Source: Flavobacterium sp.
GTDB taxonomy: Bacteria; Bacteroidota; Bacteroidia; Chitinophagales; Chitinophagaceae
NCBI GenBank assembly: GCA_030053925.1
Contig: JASGCX010000012.1
Span: forward strand, 1 to 45,242
Reading direction: 5' to 3'
Length of the DNA stretch: 45,242 bases
In this document: piece after piece, positions 42,791 to 45,242 of the stretch
Layout of the letters: each line of letters opens with the position of its first letter
How positions within the stretch are numbered: the first letter of the stretch is position 1
Made by a program: the position numbers and the translations under genes
Notes under the pieces: generated by a model
Database searches by the model: none
What the model was told of the DNA's origin: nothing
What the model saw: only the letters and a program-made list of their open reading frames with translations

Positions 42791-44236
42791 ATGAAGTATT
42801 TAATTATTCTAATCCTCTTACCAATAACAGTTATTACAAAGGCTGCGCAATTCACTGTAAGCAGCCCTAGTAACTTGAAAGCCGCACTGGCAAAGGCTAT
42901 AGCAGGTGATGCGATTATTTGGAAAAATGGTACTTATAATGATGTGGTTGTAAATTTTTGCACTACTGTAAATGGCACTACTAATCAACCCATTATTTTA
43001 AAGGCTGAAACTGCTGGTAAGGTTGTATTTACAGGCAGTTCGCAATTAATAGTAAATGGAAATTACTTGCAGGCAGAAGGCTTTTTATTTGAAGGTACTT
43101 CTACCTTGTTAAAGGGCGATGTATTAACATTTGCAGAGGCTGCAAATTATTGTAGAATTACCAATTGTGCCGTTATTAATTACACACCTACCAATGTTAT
43201 GGTAAACAACAACTGGATTAATTTGCAAGGCACTTACAACCAATTAGACCATTGTTATTTTAAAGGCAAAACCAATCAAGGACCATACTTAGTAGTACGC
43301 TATAAAAAAGATGCAGGTTATGTAGATGGTAGCAATACCGCACCTTCTAGCTATCATCATATTCACCACAACTATTTTGGCTACCGAACATTACCTACCG
43401 ATAATGGTGGTGAGGATATGCGTATTGGCGACAGCTTTACTTCTTTTACAAATGGCTTTAACATTATAGAATACAACTACTTTGAAGACCACCGCTTAGA
43501 AGCTGAAGTAATTAGTAATAAAAGTTGGAACAATATTTACAGGTTCAACACATTTGTAAACAACGATGGACAAATGGTGCTAAGGCACGGGCAACAATGC
43601 TTTGTGTACGGTAATTATTTTGATGGTAAAACCGGTAGAGGTACTAGTGGTGGCATTAGAATTATTAACGCCAATCAAACGGTTTTCAATAATTATATTA
43701 CCAACATAGAAGCGAGTGCAAAAGATGTATCAAAGTCGGGTATTGTTGTTATGTGCGGACTTTTGGGGTCGCCTTTAAACGGTTACTACCCTGCTGATAA
43801 TGCTTTGATAGCTTTTAATACAATTGTTAATGCTGCAATGCCAGCAATAAAATTTGGTTATGGCAATAAAACAAAGGGTTTACCTCTTGTAGCACCTAAT
43901 CATCTTACTGTTGTATCAAACCTAATAGTAGATGCTGTTACAAATGGTAAAGAAATAGCCGAACAGTTAGAACCTGTTACCTATGCAGCTTGTAGCGATA
44001 ATGCCTATACAAACGGCGCTACTAGTTTAAAAGGTTTTGAGCCTATAAAACGTAAATCAATTGAAGAAAATGCTGGTTTCCTATATCGAACACAAGAACC
44101 TAATACTGCTATAATTGACAGTATTAATAAACGTTTAGCCATCCATAATATTCACTTATCGCCACAAGAAATCATGCATTTTAACCCAGCGTGGAAACTT
44201 ACTAAAAGTAGCGTTGGCGTTACATGGATACATTAA
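42791..44236 (+). CDS. PL6-family polysaccharide lyase, single beta-helix
   Basis: 481 residues from ATG 42791, chosen because it begins the signal peptide (MKYLIILILLPITVITKAA); the frame opens further upstream without homology. Right-handed beta-helix of PL6: AGDAIIWKNGTYND (38-51), GTYNQLDHCYFKGK and HHIHHNYFGYR. The catalytic pair is Lys244 (ISNKSWNN) and Arg265 (VLRHGQQ), 21 residues apart. One-domain architecture, unlike the two-domain PL6 at 17,072, suggests a different cutting mode (endo versus exo). It is the last recognisable gene of the locus. Confidence 0.93.
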   Translation: MKYLIILILLPITVITKAAQFTVSSPSNLKAALAKAIAGDAIIWKNGTYNDVVVNFCTTVNGTTNQPIILKAETAGKVVFTGSSQLIVNGNYLQAEGFLFEGTSTLLKGDVLTFAEAANYCRITNCAVINYTPTNVMVNNNWINLQGTYNQLDHCYFKGKTNQGPYLVVRYKKDAGYVDGSNTAPSSYHHIHHNYFGYRTLPTDNGGEDMRIGDSFTSFTNGFNIIEYNYFEDHRLEAEVISNKSWNNIYRFNTFVNNDGQMVLRHGQQCFVYGNYFDGKTGRGTSGGIRIINANQTVFNNYITNIEASAKDVSKSGIVVMCGLLGSPLNGYYPADNALIAFNTIVNAAMPAIKFGYGNKTKGLPLVAPNHLTVVSNLIVDAVTNGKEIAEQLEPVTYAACSDNAYTNGATSLKGFEPIKRKSIEENAGFLYRTQEPNTAIIDSINKRLAIHNIHLSPQEIMHFNPAWKLTKSSVGVTWIH

Positions 44237-44304
44237 TCCAACAATTGCAGCCGTATTTACAAAAAATGGATTGAGCTTAAAATAAATAATCAAAACTAAA
44301 AAAC

Positions 44305-44571
44305 ATGAAAAAAATTGGCCTAGTAGCCCTTATTGCATTTGCTGCTTGCAACAGCACACCCAAAGTAGCACCTGCAAAAGAAATACCTTTAGAAGAGCAA
44401 TTGTCTCATATAGACGATTCGGTAAGAGACATTGCCACGAAAATATTTACAGATTCAACTGTATTAAAAGACAGCGTTTTTAAAAAGCAGTTTGAAGCAC
44501 TTGGTATTAGGCGTGAAGCGTTAAAAAAGCAAATTGAAGCCCAAGAGTATGATTCGTTATTAAAAAAGTAA
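44305..44571 (+). CDS. Small lipoprotein of unknown function
   Basis: 88 residues. Signal sequence ending in lipobox FAAC (Cys15), then a Pro/Ala/Lys linker and a charged helical domain (EIPLEEQLSHIDDSVRDI onward, to YDSLLKK). No family recognised; likely a coiled-coil envelope lipoprotein. It is 68 bp beyond the PL6 gene and may not belong to the polysaccharide locus. Confidence 0.75.
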   Translation: MKKIGLVALIAFAACNSTPKVAPAKEIPLEEQLSHIDDSVRDIATKIFTDSTVLKDSVFKKQFEALGIRREALKKQIEAQEYDSLLKK

Positions 44572-44784
44572 ACGCATTTTACAAGGTATCAGATGGTTTT
44601 ACCGGCTACACGTTCACTAAGGTATTAAGCCACAATTTCTTAGTTTTACCAACTCAAGCAAATTTCTCACCTGTTCGAGTTGGTTAATTCATCCTTTAAT
44701 ACTAACTTTGTGTAACTAAGTAAAAAGTTAGCACAGGTAGGCTCACACACATTGCCTTGATACAGACTTGCGCCAGTGTAGCGT

Positions 44785-45034
44785 GATTTAAAATTAACAG
44801 ATGTGCAAATTGATTTTGTGGTAGCAGTTCAAGGATAGTTTGTGCCAACAAGAAGATGTTTAAGAGGTTTAGGCGATGAAGCAAGACAAGCCAAAATGAA
44901 CGGAGCAATGGCATAACGCCTTACTAGTGTTTTAATGACGATGCTTTGGCTAAAAAAGTAATGGTTTTCAGCTAGAGCAACAAGCAAAAATGAGACAAGG
45001 CGGTGGTTGCCCTCAAGGTGGCGGTAATAAATAG
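44785..45034 (+). pseudogene. Decayed LTxxQ-type (Spy/CpxP-like) small protein gene
   Basis: Fragments of one small protein can be read across frames: DLKLTDVQIDFVVAVQG (44785 on, with the LTxxQ motif) then a TAG; LRGLGDEARQAKMN to TAA; DDALAKKV; and finally LEQQAKMRQGGG-CPQGGGNK to TAG 45034. The order matches helical LTxxQ/Spy-like periplasmic proteins with a Gly-rich tail. Several nonsense and frameshift lesions show that it is dead. Nothing else was recognised between 44572 and 44784. Confidence 0.55.
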
Positions 45035-45064
45035 TTTTTTTTTGGGATGATTAATAAAAAAGAA

Positions 45065-45093
45065 GGCCTCACAAATTTTGTGGGGCTTTTTTT
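45065..45093 (+). terminator. Rho-independent terminator
   Basis: Stem GCCTCACAAA / TTTGTGGGGC (one T-G pair) followed by seven T, 31 bp after the end of the decayed LTxxQ gene. Confidence 0.88.
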
Positions 45094-45121
45094 GGTATTA
45101 ATACCTCCCCCCTTTTGCCAT

Positions 45122-45242
45122 CTTACACCTTCCTTTAGCCATCTACAACTAACCTTCTGTCATGTTTAACCTTCCTTTAGCCATCTCACACCTTCCTTTA
45201 GCCATCTACAACTAACCTTCTGTCATGTTTAACCTTCCTTTA
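45122..45242. repeat. 63-bp tandem repeat array cut by the window edge
   Basis: CACCTTCCTTTAGCCATCT, then ACAACTAACCTTCTGTCATG, then TTTAACCTTCCTTTAGCCATC recur with a 63-bp period (first copy from about 45125, second from about 45188). The sub-word CCTTCCTTTAGCCATCT occurs twice per unit. The array runs off the right end, so its full length is unknown. Confidence 0.88.

Noticed and set aside
17072-44236. Chondroitin/dermatan sulfate locus based on the chondroitinase-B fold of PL6
   Set aside because: Not excluded, but no GH88 or hexosamine-handling genes are present, which a glycosaminoglycan would require; a pure uronate polymer fits better.

Overview
The window looks like a chromosome segment of an AT-rich member of the Bacteroidota. 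Evidence: a SusC/SusD pair, a sulfatase-rich polysaccharide locus, a T9SS-type C-terminal fragment, families typical of this phylum (DUF2520, DUF2851, addiction-module antitoxin), weak or absent Shine-Dalgarno sites and several GTG/TTG starts. The gene set suits the Chitinophagaceae/Sphingobacteriia side, but the species cannot be named from sequence alone.

Region 1 (1-16,800) is mostly housekeeping. A 12-copy repeat array fills 1-730. It is followed by a Tat-exported Gfo/Idh/MocA oxidoreductase and topA (both minus), a small Arg/Asp-rich exported protein, an alpha/beta hydrolase, a DUF2520 dehydrogenase-like gene, 2Fe-2S ferredoxin and iscX, a UbiA prenyltransferase, maf, a DUF2851 protein, an OsmC-like gene and a probable outer-membrane protein. 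At 12.6-13.6 kb lies a repeat-rich patch with a truncated antitoxin. Then come a degenerate tRNA-Ser-like sequence, dnaK, hscB with heptanucleotide repeats against its start codon and inside its frame, and tRNA-Leu(CAA).

Region 2 (17,070-44,240) is one large polyuronate utilisation locus. A minus-strand pair (PL6 lyase, LacI-family regulator) diverges from a co-oriented run of about 23 kb. That run encodes a PL17 exo-lyase, KdgF, SusC, SusD, a PF05426 lyase, an esterase-like hydrolase, two tandem sulfatases, a collapsed PL6/T9SS remnant, a formylglycine-generating enzyme (FGE), a third sulfatase, a broken RidA, a second PF05426 lyase, KduI, another hydrolase, a decayed secreted gene, an MFS uronate transporter, a KduD/DehR-type reductase and a second PL6 lyase. 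A perfect 32-bp palindrome between the LacI gene and the PL17 gene is the likely operator.

Read as a pathway: SusCD imports oligouronides; PL6, PL38-like and PL17 lyases cut them to unsaturated monomers; KdgF linearises these; the MFS protein carries them across the inner membrane; KduI and the SDR lead to 2-keto-3-deoxygluconate. KDG kinase and aldolase are not in the window. Three Cys-type sulfatases with their own FGE, and no GH88/GH105 or other glycoside hydrolase, suggest the substrate is a sulfated, nearly pure uronate polymer rather than plain alginate. This is the most novel reading of the window.

Region 3 (44,240-45,242) has a small lipoprotein, a decayed LTxxQ-type (Spy-like) gene, a strong terminator and the start of a 63-bp repeat array cut by the window edge.
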